From an uncultured Ilumatobacter sp. (lineage in GTDB: Bacteria > Actinomycetota > Acidimicrobiia > Acidimicrobiales > Ilumatobacteraceae), in contig CALKNK010000043.1 in NCBI GenBank assembly GCA_938091165.1, positions 42,990 to 106,989 on the forward strand: a stretch of DNA of 64,000 nucleotides, in the 5' to 3' direction. This document shows, piece after piece, positions 8,728 to 17,028 of this stretch; within the stretch, counting starts at the first letter, position 1, and each line of letters opens with the position of its first letter. The position numbers were made by a program, and so were the translations under genes. The notes beneath the pieces were generated by a model that saw only the letters and a program-made list of their open reading frames with translations, searched no databases and was not told the origin of the DNA.

Positions 8728-9774
8728 TCAGTCGAACAGTTCTTTGAGTTGCTCGATCGTAGCCGTGGCGTCGGCTCCGACGGGGTTCACTGAAAGGTGA
8801 GTCACGCCGGCTTCCTTGTAGGCAGCGATACGTTCTTTCACATGGCTCGCAGGGCCGACAAGGTTGGTGTTGGCCAGCATCTCGGCGGGCACCAACGACG
8901 CTGCTTTGTCTTTCTCCCCAGACAGATAGTTGTCCTGAATGCCGATCGCATCGTCCACGTAGCCGTATTTTTGCATGATCGTGTTGTAAAAGTTTTTGTC
9001 GCGTGCGCCCATGCCGCCGACGTAGAGCGCCACACTCGGGCGAGCCATATCGAGAATGGCATTGGCTTTGTCTCCAACGAGGTCCTCGCCGATTGCCACC
9101 ATGCCACCAGCTGAGATCTGGACAGGCCCGAGCGACGGGTCACGTTTGGCAGTCCCTTTCTTCAGTTCCTCGCCCCACACGTTGTGGAACTTCTCGGGAT
9201 CGAAGAAGATCGGTAGCCAGCCGTCAGCGTGCTCGGCGGTGGCCGTGACCGACAGGCCCATCAGGCTGGCCCAAAAGATCGGGACATGTTCGCGTACAGG
9301 ATGGTTGATGAGCTTGAGCGGCTTGCCGAGGCCCGTTCCTTGGCCGTCGGGCAGCGGCACCTGGACTGTCGGTCCGTCGTAGACGACTTTCTCACGCTTG
9401 GTGACCATGCGACAAACGTTGATGTAGTCGCGAATGCGCGGCATCGGCTTTTCGTACGGAACGCCGTGGAAGCCTTCGACCACCTGCGGGCCGGAGGCAC
9501 CGAGGCCGAGTACGAACCGGCCGCTCGACACGAAGTCAAGTCCTGCAGCCGTTTGGCCCATGCACGTTGCGGTGCGTGAGTAGACGTTGAGAATGCCGGC
9601 ACCAATTTCGATCGTGTCAGTTTTGGCTGCCAGGTATCCCATCTGTGAGACCGAGTCAAAGCTGTATGCCTCAGGCACCCAGACGATGTCGAGGCCGGCT
9701 TTTTCGAGTTCTTGAACTTTGGCGACGTCGGCGTGGAAGTCGCCCGAGTAGCTGATCTGCATGGAGAGCTTCAT
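8728..9774 (-). CDS. LLM class flavin-dependent oxidoreductase, probably F420-dependent
   Basis: The 348-residue protein is a TIM-barrel luciferase-like monooxygenase family member. Typical pieces are MKLSMQISYSGDFHADV at the N-terminus, GRFVLGLGASGPQVVEGFHG near residue 95, the insertion YINVCRMVTKREKV, and SVNPVGAD near the C-terminus. Actinobacterial proteins of this type generally use coenzyme F420 and reduce or oxidise small organic substrates; the substrate here is unknown. The frame extends 13 residues upstream to 9813, but the ATG at 9774 fits the family N-terminus and has TATCGT 8 bases upstream. It is 78 bases downstream of larE and 40 bases upstream of the broken PPOX gene. Confidence 0.87.
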   Translation of the reverse strand: MKLSMQISYSGDFHADVAKVQELEKAGLDIVWVPEAYSFDSVSQMGYLAAKTDTIEIGAGILNVYSRTATCMGQTAAGLDFVSSGRFVLGLGASGPQVVEGFHGVPYEKPMPRIRDYINVCRMVTKREKVVYDGPTVQVPLPDGQGTGLGKPLKLINHPVREHVPIFWASLMGLSVTATAEHADGWLPIFFDPEKFHNVWGEELKKGTAKRDPSLGPVQISAGGMVAIGEDLVGDKANAILDMARPSVALYVGGMGARDKNFYNTIMQKYGYVDDAIGIQDNYLSGEKDKAASLVPAEMLANTNLVGPASHVKERIAAYKEAGVTHLSVNPVGADATATIEQLKELFD

Positions 9775-9852
9775 GGCCGCTAACGATAGGTGAACAGTCA
9801 CGCGCCCGAACAATCAGCGCGCACAGATGGAGTGGTCTCTTCTGCGACGTTT

Positions 9853-10680
9853 TCAGCCGTTGAGGTTGCCGCTCCGAAAGCCTTCGAGGTCAAGCGTGAC
9901 ATAGCGGTAGCCAGCAGCCTGGACGGCTGCGACCACCTCGTTTCGTTGGGCGACGACGCCTGCGAGGTCATCAGGTTCGACTTCGATCCGTGCTGTGTTG
10001 CCGTAGTGGCGTACTCGCACCTGGGCGAACCCGAGCCGGTGTAGCGCTGCTTCGGCTCGGTCGACTCCGCTGAGGATGCCAACTGACACCTCGGTGCCGT
10101 ACGGGATGCGCGATGCAAGGCATGCTGCGGCCGGCTTATCCCAGGTCCGCAGCCCGAGGTGCTGCGACGCGGATCGCACGTCGGCTTTGGTAAAGCCAGC
10201 GTCGACTAGCGGAAACTGGGCACCGGCCTGCTTTGCTGCCTGCTGCCCAGGACGGTGATCGCCGAGATCGTCGACATTCACACCCAGCACAACTGTCGCC
10301 TGAGCGATGCTGGCGATCGGCGTGACGACATCCATCAACTCGGCCTTGCAGTGGAAGCACCGGTCGATGTCGTTGATCCGGTAGGCGGCGCGTTCCATCT
10401 CGTGGGTGACGACTGGTGTCCATCGCAGGCCCCACTCTGCAGCAAGAAGACGGCAGTCTTCGGCTTCGTCGCCGGCAAGTGACGGCGATACGGCGGTGAT
10501 GCAGTGCGTACCTTTCGTTCCGAGTGCACGATGGGCAGCGGCTGCGAGAAACGCCGAGTCGGCTCCTCCGCTGAATGCGACGACGACGCTGCCGAATTCC
10601 CTCAGTTGCGCGTTGAGCGCCGTGACCTTGCTCGCCAGCTCCGGGGGCATCCCCACTAGTTCTTCGAGCGCCTCTGCCAC
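9853..10680 (-). CDS. larE: LarE-like ATP-dependent sulfur transferase
   Basis: LarE adenylates and then thiolates the pyridinium-dicarboxylate precursor of the nickel-pincer cofactor of lactate racemase, giving up a cysteine sulfur. The 275-residue protein has the PP-loop SGGADS at residues 37 to 42, the family motif RCFHCKAELM, GVNVDDLGDHRPG, and KPAAACLASRIPYGTEV, where the single Cys corresponds to the sulfur-donor position of the one-cysteine LarE type. The C-terminal RVRHYGNTARIEV is also characteristic. No larB, larC or larA is visible in the window, so the target may be encoded elsewhere or may differ. The start is GTG at 10680. Confidence 0.85.
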   Translation of the reverse strand: MAEALEELVGMPPELASKVTALNAQLREFGSVVVAFSGGADSAFLAAAAHRALGTKGTHCITAVSPSLAGDEAEDCRLLAAEWGLRWTPVVTHEMERAAYRINDIDRCFHCKAELMDVVTPIASIAQATVVLGVNVDDLGDHRPGQQAAKQAGAQFPLVDAGFTKADVRSASQHLGLRTWDKPAAACLASRIPYGTEVSVGILSGVDRAEAALHRLGFAQVRVRHYGNTARIEVEPDDLAGVVAQRNEVVAAVQAAGYRYVTLDLEGFRSGNLNG

Positions 10681-10742
10681 GCCAGCAGTATGCCCTGACT
10701 CTTTACGAACATTTTGTTTCGGTGAGCGGCGACAGCTTGAGT

Positions 10743-12674
10743 TCAGCCTTTGGCTTCTGCTTCAGCTTTGAGTTCGTTGTTGACCTTTTTAGCTGCACGG
10801 GCGCGGATAGTGGGATCCAGCTCTACTTTGCGGATGCGAATGTTGTGCGGCGTCACTTCAACGCATTCGTCAACGCTGATGAATTCGAGCGCACCTTCGA
10901 GCGAGAGCAGTTTCGGCGGGGTGACCTTGACGGTTTCGTCGGACGACGACGCCCGAACGTTGGTCTGTTTTTTCTCCCGGCAGATGTTGACGTCCATATC
11001 GCCAGCACGAGAGTTCTCTCCAATGATCATGCCCTCGTACACGTCGTCGCCAGCTTTTACCATCATCACCGCACGGTCCTGAAGGTTGATCATTGCGTAG
11101 TTGGTTACAGGGCCGATGCGGTCACTGACAAGCACGCCCTGTGCCCGGGCGCGGATCTCGCCGGCCCATTCCTCGTAGCCCTCAAAGATGTGGCTGATGA
11201 TGCCGGTACCGCGGGTCTCGGTCATGAACTGGGTACGGAAACCGATGAGACCGCGAGCCGGGACGAGGTAGTCGAGGCGAACCCAACCGGAGCCCCCCAT
11301 GTTCTGCATTTGCCCTTTGCGGGTGGCGAGCAGCTGCGTTACTGCGCCGAGGTACTCGTCGGGGACGTCAATCGTGACTCGCTCCACAGGCTCATGTATT
11401 TTGCCGTCGATTTCTTTGGTGAGCACGATCGGCTTGCCGACAGTCAGCTCGAAGCCTTCGCGTCGCATCTGCTCAACGAGGATCGCAAGCTGGAGTTCAC
11501 CGCGGGCTTGGACTTCCCAGGCGTCGGGACGTTCGGTGGGCAGCACCCGGATCGATACGTTGCCGATGAGTTCCTGGTCGAGACGTGCTTTGACCAGGCG
11601 GGCGGTGAGCTTTTTGCCTTCACGGCCTGCGAGCGGCGAGGTGTTGATTCCGATAGTCATTGACAGTGCGGGCTCGTCGACGGTGATAAGCGGGAGTGCA
11701 ACGGGGTTTTCGAGGTCGGCCAGGGTCTCGCCGATGAATATGTCCTCGATGCCTGCGATTGCTGCAAGGTCGCCCTGGCGGGCAGAACTGACTGGCACAC
11801 GTTCGAGGTGTTGAGTCAGGAAGAGCTCGGCGATCTTGGCGCGACCAATTGTTCCGTCGACCTTGCACCAGGCAACTGACTGGCCTTTTTTGATCTCGCC
11901 TTCAATGATGCGCAGCAGCGCCAGGCGACCAAGGTACGGCGAAGAGTCGAGGTTGGTGACCCACGCCTGCAGGGGCGCTCCTTCGGTGTAGGTCGGCGCT
12001 GGGATGCTCTCAAGGAGGACGTCGACGAACGGCGTCAGATCTTTGCCGACGGTTTCGCCCTTGACGATCGCGTGGGCTTCATCAAGGTCAAGCGTTGCCC
12101 AGCCGTCGCGACCGGAGCAGTAAACGATTGGGAACTCCACTTGGTCTTCGCGGGCATCGAGATCGAAGAAAAGTTCGTAGACCTCATCGACGACTTCGGC
12201 AGTGCGGGCGTCAGGACGATCGATCTTGTTGATCGCCAAAATGACTGGCAGGTCGCGGGCAAGTGCCTTGCGGAGGACGAAGCGGGTCTGAGGTAGTGGA
12301 CCTTCAGCTGAATCGACGAGCAGCACGATGCCGTCGACCATTGTCAGGGCACGCTCGACTTCGCCACCGAAGTCGGCGTGGCCGGGGGTGTCAACGATGT
12401 TGAGGGTGATCTTTTCGCCACTGGCTTTGTCATCCCAGACCAGTGAGGTGTTTTTAGCAAGGATCGTGATGCCTTTTTCTCTTTCAAGGTCGCCGGAGTC
12501 CATGACTCGCTCGACGACTTCTTCGTGTGCGCCGAAGGCACCGGACTGCAGCAGCATGGCGTCAACAAGGGTGGTCTTGCCGTGGTCCACGTGCGCGACG
12601 ATTGCGAGGTTTCTGATGTCGGTACGCGACGAGACAGCGCCCAAATCTGTGAGGGGGGTTTCGGTGGAAGACAC
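10743..12674 (-). CDS. typA: Ribosome-associated translational GTPase TypA/BipA
   Basis: TypA is an EF-G-like GTPase that binds ribosomes and helps assembly and stress-specific translation. The 643-residue protein has G1 AHVDHGKTT, the switch I region EREKGITILAKN, G3 DTPGHADFGGEVERAL, G4 NKIDRPDA and a full C-terminal part with GRGELQLAILVEQMRREGFE, GLIGFRTQFMTETRGTG and ENSRAGDMDVN. The length matches the family. The start is GTG at 12674; TAGCGT lies 8 bases upstream. It is divergent from the coiled-coil membrane protein and is followed by larE 62 bases downstream. Confidence 0.96.
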   Translation of the reverse strand: MSSTETPLTDLGAVSSRTDIRNLAIVAHVDHGKTTLVDAMLLQSGAFGAHEEVVERVMDSGDLEREKGITILAKNTSLVWDDKASGEKITLNIVDTPGHADFGGEVERALTMVDGIVLLVDSAEGPLPQTRFVLRKALARDLPVILAINKIDRPDARTAEVVDEVYELFFDLDAREDQVEFPIVYCSGRDGWATLDLDEAHAIVKGETVGKDLTPFVDVLLESIPAPTYTEGAPLQAWVTNLDSSPYLGRLALLRIIEGEIKKGQSVAWCKVDGTIGRAKIAELFLTQHLERVPVSSARQGDLAAIAGIEDIFIGETLADLENPVALPLITVDEPALSMTIGINTSPLAGREGKKLTARLVKARLDQELIGNVSIRVLPTERPDAWEVQARGELQLAILVEQMRREGFELTVGKPIVLTKEIDGKIHEPVERVTIDVPDEYLGAVTQLLATRKGQMQNMGGSGWVRLDYLVPARGLIGFRTQFMTETRGTGIISHIFEGYEEWAGEIRARAQGVLVSDRIGPVTNYAMINLQDRAVMMVKAGDDVYEGMIIGENSRAGDMDVNICREKKQTNVRASSSDETVKVTPPKLLSLEGALEFISVDECVEVTPHNIRIRKVELDPTIRARAAKKVNNELKAEAEAKG

Positions 12675-12849
12675 GGCAGATCACGCTATCGACGTTTCAC
12701 AACCGAACGATCGATGCGCCCGTGGTCACATGATGGCTCTGCGACGTCTGTTGCTGACGGCAAGGTTGGCGCCGACGGCTGAGACGCTGGATTTGTCCGA
12801 GCGCGGTGAGGTCCCTCGGACTCGTACGACTGACGCATACGATGTGGTT

Positions 12850-13617
12850 ATGTCGGATCGGCTCGATGAAATCGATGCCACTGCAGCGTCTCCGGAGACA
12901 GGCACGGACGGGGCGATTTCGTTGCCTACCGCAGGATCGTTTGAGCATGGATCCGACCTGAATCGTCAGCGGATTCTCGCAGCTATCGGCGTGCTAGCAG
13001 TCGTTGCTGCTGCTGTGCTGGCCGTGCTGTGGGTATCAGCGTTGAGCAGCCGAGATTCTGCGGCATTGGAACGTGATGTCGCTCAGAGTGCTGTGACGGT
13101 GGAAACGGAGCGCACGGCTGATGCGCTGGACTTGCTTGAGGCAACGAAAGTCGACCTCGAAGCCGCTCTTGCGGACAACGAGCAACTCGCCGCAGAGTTG
13201 GATGCAACCGAAGCCGATGCCGCCGAAGCAGCTGCGGCGGCAGCTCGAGCGGCGGAGGCCGAAGCGGCGCTTGATGACATGTTCGTCGAGAACGAAACGT
13301 TGGCTACCGAGATCACGGCGCTCGAGACATCTCTTTCTGCCTTCCGAGATGCCTCTTCGGGCACTGTGTTCGACATCAACACTGCACCGGATCTGGCGCG
13401 TTACATCGGCGAGCAGCTCTCGTCATCGTCGCGGCCAACTGTGTTAGGCAACGCTCAGACTACGTGTCTTGGTACTGCTGTGGTGAGTGACCTTGGCCTC
13501 GAAACCCTTGGGGCAGGCCTTGCGGCCGGAGCGTCAACGGACGAGAGAACAGAAGTTGTCGAGGCAATTGAACGGGCTGCTGCGGGTTGCAGCATCGATC
13601 CCAGTGCAATTTTTTGA
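12850..13617 (+). CDS. Single-pass membrane protein with long Ala/Glu-rich coiled coil
   Basis: I do not recognise a family. From the ATG at 12850 (TACGAT 6 bases upstream) the 255-residue product has an acidic cytoplasmic N-terminus, one transmembrane helix (about residues 42 to 64), then an Ala- and Glu-rich stretch of about 100 residues with heptad character that should form a coiled coil. A small C-terminal domain of about 85 residues contains two cysteines (TTCLGT and AAGCSID) that could pair outside the cell. The reading frame is open further upstream but there runs antisense to typA. A role in envelope scaffolding is possible, but nothing in the sequence proves it. Confidence 0.7.
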   Translation: MSDRLDEIDATAASPETGTDGAISLPTAGSFEHGSDLNRQRILAAIGVLAVVAAAVLAVLWVSALSSRDSAALERDVAQSAVTVETERTADALDLLEATKVDLEAALADNEQLAAELDATEADAAEAAAAAARAAEAEAALDDMFVENETLATEITALETSLSAFRDASSGTVFDINTAPDLARYIGEQLSSSSRPTVLGNAQTTCLGTAVVSDLGLETLGAGLAAGASTDERTEVVEAIERAAAGCSIDPSAIF

Positions 13618-14043
13618 TCGGCGGGTCGAATCCGATCAGCGAACGTTGCACCTCAGCGGGAACCGCTGGGCGATCGTGGGGTTGTTCGTTTCAACGTTTG
13701 GTGCGGTGTTTGCGGTTGAGTGTTCGTGACTCGGGCGTTGGGTTGACTCAGCACGTTTGCCAGCGTCATGTGAGTGACGTATGCGTTCCGCCCATAGCGC
13801 AACCGTCATGGTTTCGACCTTAGTGGCTGATTGCTACCCGGTTGATGCGTTCGTCACGAGTGTCAACGACGCCACGCTAGGCGCCGTTGAGCGACAGGTC
13901 GTTCAACTTGAACGATCGTCATTCAAAGCTTTGGTCACACCTTGAGCGGAGCTCTCAACGTCCCCATGATTTTTGGTGCGACGTGGAGTTATCTCGTGTG
14001 CACACCAGCCGAGGTTTCGATCAGGTTGAGCTTCCCGCCAGAG
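13618..14043. other. Non-coding stretch without a convincing gene
   Basis: This stretch follows the coiled-coil gene. Short open frames exist on both strands, but none has family features, a plausible start or consistent codon use. It contains a 17-base perfect palindrome with a single central base at 13899-13915 and, 13 bases later, the 10-base palindrome CAAAGCTTTG. From about 13,880 onward the base composition becomes more AT-rich than the flanking genes. Confidence 0.5.
13899..13915. repeat. 17-base perfect palindrome (operator-like)
   Basis: The sequence TCGTTCAACTTGAACGA is an inverted repeat of two 8-base arms around one central C. It lies in a gene-poor, AT-richer stretch. It could be a binding site for a dimeric regulator or a short hairpin, but no matching start codon or second copy was noticed. 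Confidence 0.4.
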
Positions 14044-14610
14044 TCAAGAAATTGGACAGGATTCTTCTACGAAATTCTCATTGAAAACGCCGACGCACGT
14101 AACGGTGCCATTATTCGGAAACCCTCCTAGAAGTTGGGAGTTGACGACAATAAATTCGCTGTTGTCAAAGCTATTCAAAGCTCCGTTCGGTCCGATGATT
14201 GTGGAGTCTCGAATATAAGTCACGGTTGTATTATCGACACTGGTGATCGCCTCGTCGTCCGACTCGACGGTGCTGTTGAGGATTTGCGCAACAGAGGTAT
14301 CGACGAAGATTCCTTCGCTTGATGTTGTTCCTTTTGCAATGACTTCTGAGTTGGCGATTTCAAGTTTTGATTCCTCGTTAATGATGTCCGACCCCTCGCC
14401 GTTTGTGCTTTCACTTTCAACGTTCACGTATTCCATTGAAGGGGAGAAGTCATTTTGCTTTTGATTCGAATAGACGCCAACGCAGATGTTGTCGCTTCTT
14501 GCTTCGATAGTCAGCTGCCTGATCTGACTGTTGACCTCGCCAAAAGAGATCGTTGAGCGATCACGGTCCTGGAATTCCCCTGCTGGTTGGACGTAGATCC
14601 GGGTGTCGCG
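14044..14610 (-). pseudogene. Truncated gene fragment resembling a right-handed beta-helix repeat protein
   Basis: The open frame of 188 codons encodes Asn-, Ser-, Thr- and acidic-rich sequence with repeated short strands (TIEARSDNICVGVYS, KLEIANSEVIAKG, QILNSTVESDD, VTYIRDSTIIG, SEFIVVNSQLLGG), which looks like rungs of a parallel beta-helix, ending TCVGVFNENFVEESCPIS. The only ATG (14436) sits inside this pattern, and 58 codons of similar sequence precede it without any start codon, up to a stop at 14611-14613. Earlier sequence in the same frame contains more stops. This suggests the 3' remnant of a larger, probably secreted protein. Base composition is clearly more AT-rich than its neighbours, which hints at foreign origin. 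Confidence 0.5.
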
Positions 14611-14752
14611 TTACCCGTTTCAGTCAATGACGCTGGTCTCGGCACATCGACTTATTCGCAAGCGTCTATGCATGGGCGTCGTTGGGGTTGCCGGCATACC
14701 CTCGAGCCAGAAGCCAGCCTGCCAGTCGTTCAAGGTATGAATGGCCGCGAGT

Positions 14753-15559
14753 TCAAGAACCTGTGTAGCGGGCTGCGCGTTTGTCGACAAACGCTGCCAC
14801 CGCTTCGGCGTGATCGTCAGTGTGAAAGCAGGTCATTTCCAATGCCATCGACACGTCGAAGCTTGAGAGTAACGCCTGTTTGATCTGTTGATTGATGCTG
14901 ATCTTTGTTCCCTGCACAGCAAGCGGGGGTTGTGCTGCCAAGTCGTCAGCCCACTGCCGGGCGCTCGTTACAACGTCAGCACGGTCGCACACCTCAACCG
15001 CGATACCAAGGCGGAGGGCCTCGTCGGCACCCAGCGGAAGCCCGAGCATGAGGTGACGTTTCGCTGCAAGCGGACCGACGAGCAGCGGCCAGATTGCCGC
15101 TCCGCCGTCGCCTGCGACCAGTCCGACCTTCACATGCGGATCGATCAGCGTCGCAGTGTCGGCCATGACGATCAGATCGCACATCAATGCAATGGATGCG
15201 CCCAGACCGACAGCTGGGCCGTTCAGCGCACAAATGATCGGCGGCTCGATATCGAGCAGATCCCAGATGATTTGCTTGCCTTCGCGCCGCAGACGATTGA
15301 GGCGGTCAGGTGAGTTGAGTTGCGGGAACCATGACATATCTCCCCCCGACGAAAACGCGGGGCCGTGGCCTGTTATGACAATGACTCGCGCTCCTACGAT
15401 GAGCTCATCTTCACCGACAGCCAAGTAGCGGAACAGCTCTGCGAGTTCCCGGTGCAGCAGTTCGTCGACTGCGTTCATCGCCGATTTTGGATGGTCGATG
15501 GTGACGAGCACGACGTGTCCGTCGCGTTGAACGGTGATGGTTTCGAGGTCGACTCCCAT
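14753..15559 (-). CDS. Enoyl-CoA hydratase/isomerase family protein
   Basis: The 268-residue crotonase-fold protein contains the first oxyanion-hole segment FSSGGDMSWF, and the second in LNGPAVGLGASIALMCDLIV, followed by GLVAGDGGAAIWPLLVG. These regions bind the CoA thioester and stabilise the enolate. The usual catalytic Glu pair is not obvious; the second position is Asp in AGDGG, as in several EchA-type paralogues, so hydratase, isomerase or another crotonase activity is possible. The ATG at 15559 has TACGTT 7 bases upstream. It sits 88 bases downstream of an acyl-CoA-dehydrogenase-like gene on the same strand, in a lipid catabolism setting. Confidence 0.88.
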   Translation of the reverse strand: MGVDLETITVQRDGHVVLVTIDHPKSAMNAVDELLHRELAELFRYLAVGEDELIVGARVIVITGHGPAFSSGGDMSWFPQLNSPDRLNRLRREGKQIIWDLLDIEPPIICALNGPAVGLGASIALMCDLIVMADTATLIDPHVKVGLVAGDGGAAIWPLLVGPLAAKRHLMLGLPLGADEALRLGIAVEVCDRADVVTSARQWADDLAAQPPLAVQGTKISINQQIKQALLSSFDVSMALEMTCFHTDDHAEAVAAFVDKRAARYTGS

Positions 15560-15647
15560 GCCAGCGAACGTACCGTTGGTCCTCCGGGCCGCCCGTACCG
15601 GAGCGAACAGTCCATGCGATGCCAGTGGCGGCGATGACGAGTGCCGG

Positions 15648-16778
15648 TCAGAACATAGACGTATCAGTGTCCTGGCCGAGCAGCAGTTGGCCGATCTTTT
15701 CGTTCAGTTTCGGTGCAGTCTGGATGTGTTGGGTCACGACGTGGGCGTCGCGCAAGCAGCGGCCTAGCAGGCTGGTGTCATAAACCGCTGTTCCCCCTGC
15801 AAGCGTGAAGGCCTCGTCAGCGACCGCCACACCGACTGTTGCTGCGTGCGTTGCAGCAAGGCGGATCGCAGTCCGTTGTTCAAGCGTCACTGCTTTGTCC
15901 GCAGCGACCGTTGCCCATGCACCACCCACTTCGTCGAGCAGGAACGCCCTAGCTGAACGTAGCTTTGCCTCGGCGCGGGCCAGCTCGATCTGTGTAAAGG
16001 GGTTCTGCGCTAGCGTGCGCGACGAGTACTGCGGTTTCTTTCCTTGGGCAAGGTCTTTCAGCTCATCTAGTGCGCGTCGGCCTACTCCGAGTCCAACGGC
16101 GCTCACTCCGGCGGCGAGCAAGGTGAAGTTTGGGAAACGAGAAAGCGGCGTGTCGACAACTGGCGGAGTAACGCCAGGTTGCATTGTGTGACTCGCAGGT
16201 GCGAACGCGTCGGTCACGGAGTAGTCGAGCGACCCGGACCCACGCATGCCACCGGTGTGCCAGGTGTCGTGAAAGTCGACATCGTTTTGTGGAAACCAGC
16301 ACAGCCGGAACGTGCCGTCGTCACAAAGCGCGCCCCCCAGCACCCACTTGCAGTGCTGCGTCCCGCTACCCCACGCCCATTGACCGGTCACAGCGAAACC
16401 CGCGACGCCATCGCTTTTGGTTGATACACCAACGCCGTTCGGTGCGAATACTCCACCTGTGACGACCTGCGGGTCGCCGTAAATCGTTTGGGCAGTCTCT
16501 GTAGGCAGGAACGCTGCCATCGAAGATGTTGTTGATGCGATCATCGAGCACCAACCGGCAGCGCCATCACCGATCGCCACGGCCTCGATTGCCTCGATCA
16601 ACGTCACCGGGTCAGCCTCAGGGCCTCCGTACGCAGACGGAGTGCACATGCTCATTAGACCAGCGTCGGTCAGGGCTTCAACAACCGGGGCGGCCAGTCG
16701 GCGCCCTTTCTCACTGGCTTCCGACTGTTCCTCAATTAAGGGGCGAAGTTCGCGTGCTCGCTCGACGAGGGTGGCCAT
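15648..16778 (-). CDS. Acyl-CoA dehydrogenase-fold flavoprotein (HsaA-like monooxygenase/hydroxylase)
   Basis: The protein has 376 residues from the ATG at 16778, which is supported by TACAGT 6 bases upstream; a longer frame up to 16976 does not resemble the family. It has the acyl-CoA dehydrogenase fold but lacks the classical catalytic Glu context. The segments MCTPSAYGGPEADPVTLIEA, FAVTGQWAWGSGTQHCKW and the C-terminal GGTAVYDTSLLGRCLRDAHV match the type-2 group that includes flavin-dependent monooxygenases such as HsaA of steroid degradation and related dibenzothiophene or indole hydroxylases. An oxygenase role with reduced flavin supplied by a partner reductase is likely. The substrate is unknown. 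Confidence 0.82.
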   Translation of the reverse strand: MATLVERARELRPLIEEQSEASEKGRRLAAPVVEALTDAGLMSMCTPSAYGGPEADPVTLIEAIEAVAIGDGAAGWCSMIASTTSSMAAFLPTETAQTIYGDPQVVTGGVFAPNGVGVSTKSDGVAGFAVTGQWAWGSGTQHCKWVLGGALCDDGTFRLCWFPQNDVDFHDTWHTGGMRGSGSLDYSVTDAFAPASHTMQPGVTPPVVDTPLSRFPNFTLLAAGVSAVGLGVGRRALDELKDLAQGKKPQYSSRTLAQNPFTQIELARAEAKLRSARAFLLDEVGGAWATVAADKAVTLEQRTAIRLAATHAATVGVAVADEAFTLAGGTAVYDTSLLGRCLRDAHVVTQHIQTAPKLNEKIGQLLLGQDTDTSMF

Positions 16779-16784
16779 GATTGA

Positions 16785-16790
16785 ACTGTA
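16785..16790 (-). promoter_or_regulatory. Putative -10 element for the acyl-CoA-dehydrogenase-like gene
   Basis: On the reverse strand TACAGT lies 6 bases before the ATG at 16778, and a CTGACG-like -35 lies 17 bases further upstream. This geometry would start transcription at or next to the start codon, giving a leaderless message. Confidence 0.45.
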
Positions 16791-17028
16791 CGCAAAACAC
16801 CTCGTGCCGTCAGATCCTGCCCCGGCACGGCTCTGAGACATTTCTGACAGCTTCGACATTGTGGTGCCAGGCCAGCGGACCGACCCGTTCCTCCGTAGCC
16901 ACCCAGACACCAGTGCCACCCGGTGGATCGAATCACTGTGAGATACGACGTCTGAACACTCGCCGATGGCTGCCACTTAGACCGTCTGATGCAGGGACCC
17001 CCGTCATGGGTGGTTACCGTCGCTCGAC

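Noticed and set aside
10722..11663. Plus-strand open frame of 313 codons
   Set aside because: It mirrors typA, whose G motifs are unmistakable; the product has no recognisable pattern.
12328..12849. 5' extension of the coiled-coil gene
   Set aside because: The extension runs antisense to typA and has no membrane-protein or domain logic; ATG 12850 has a -10 element 6 bases upstream.
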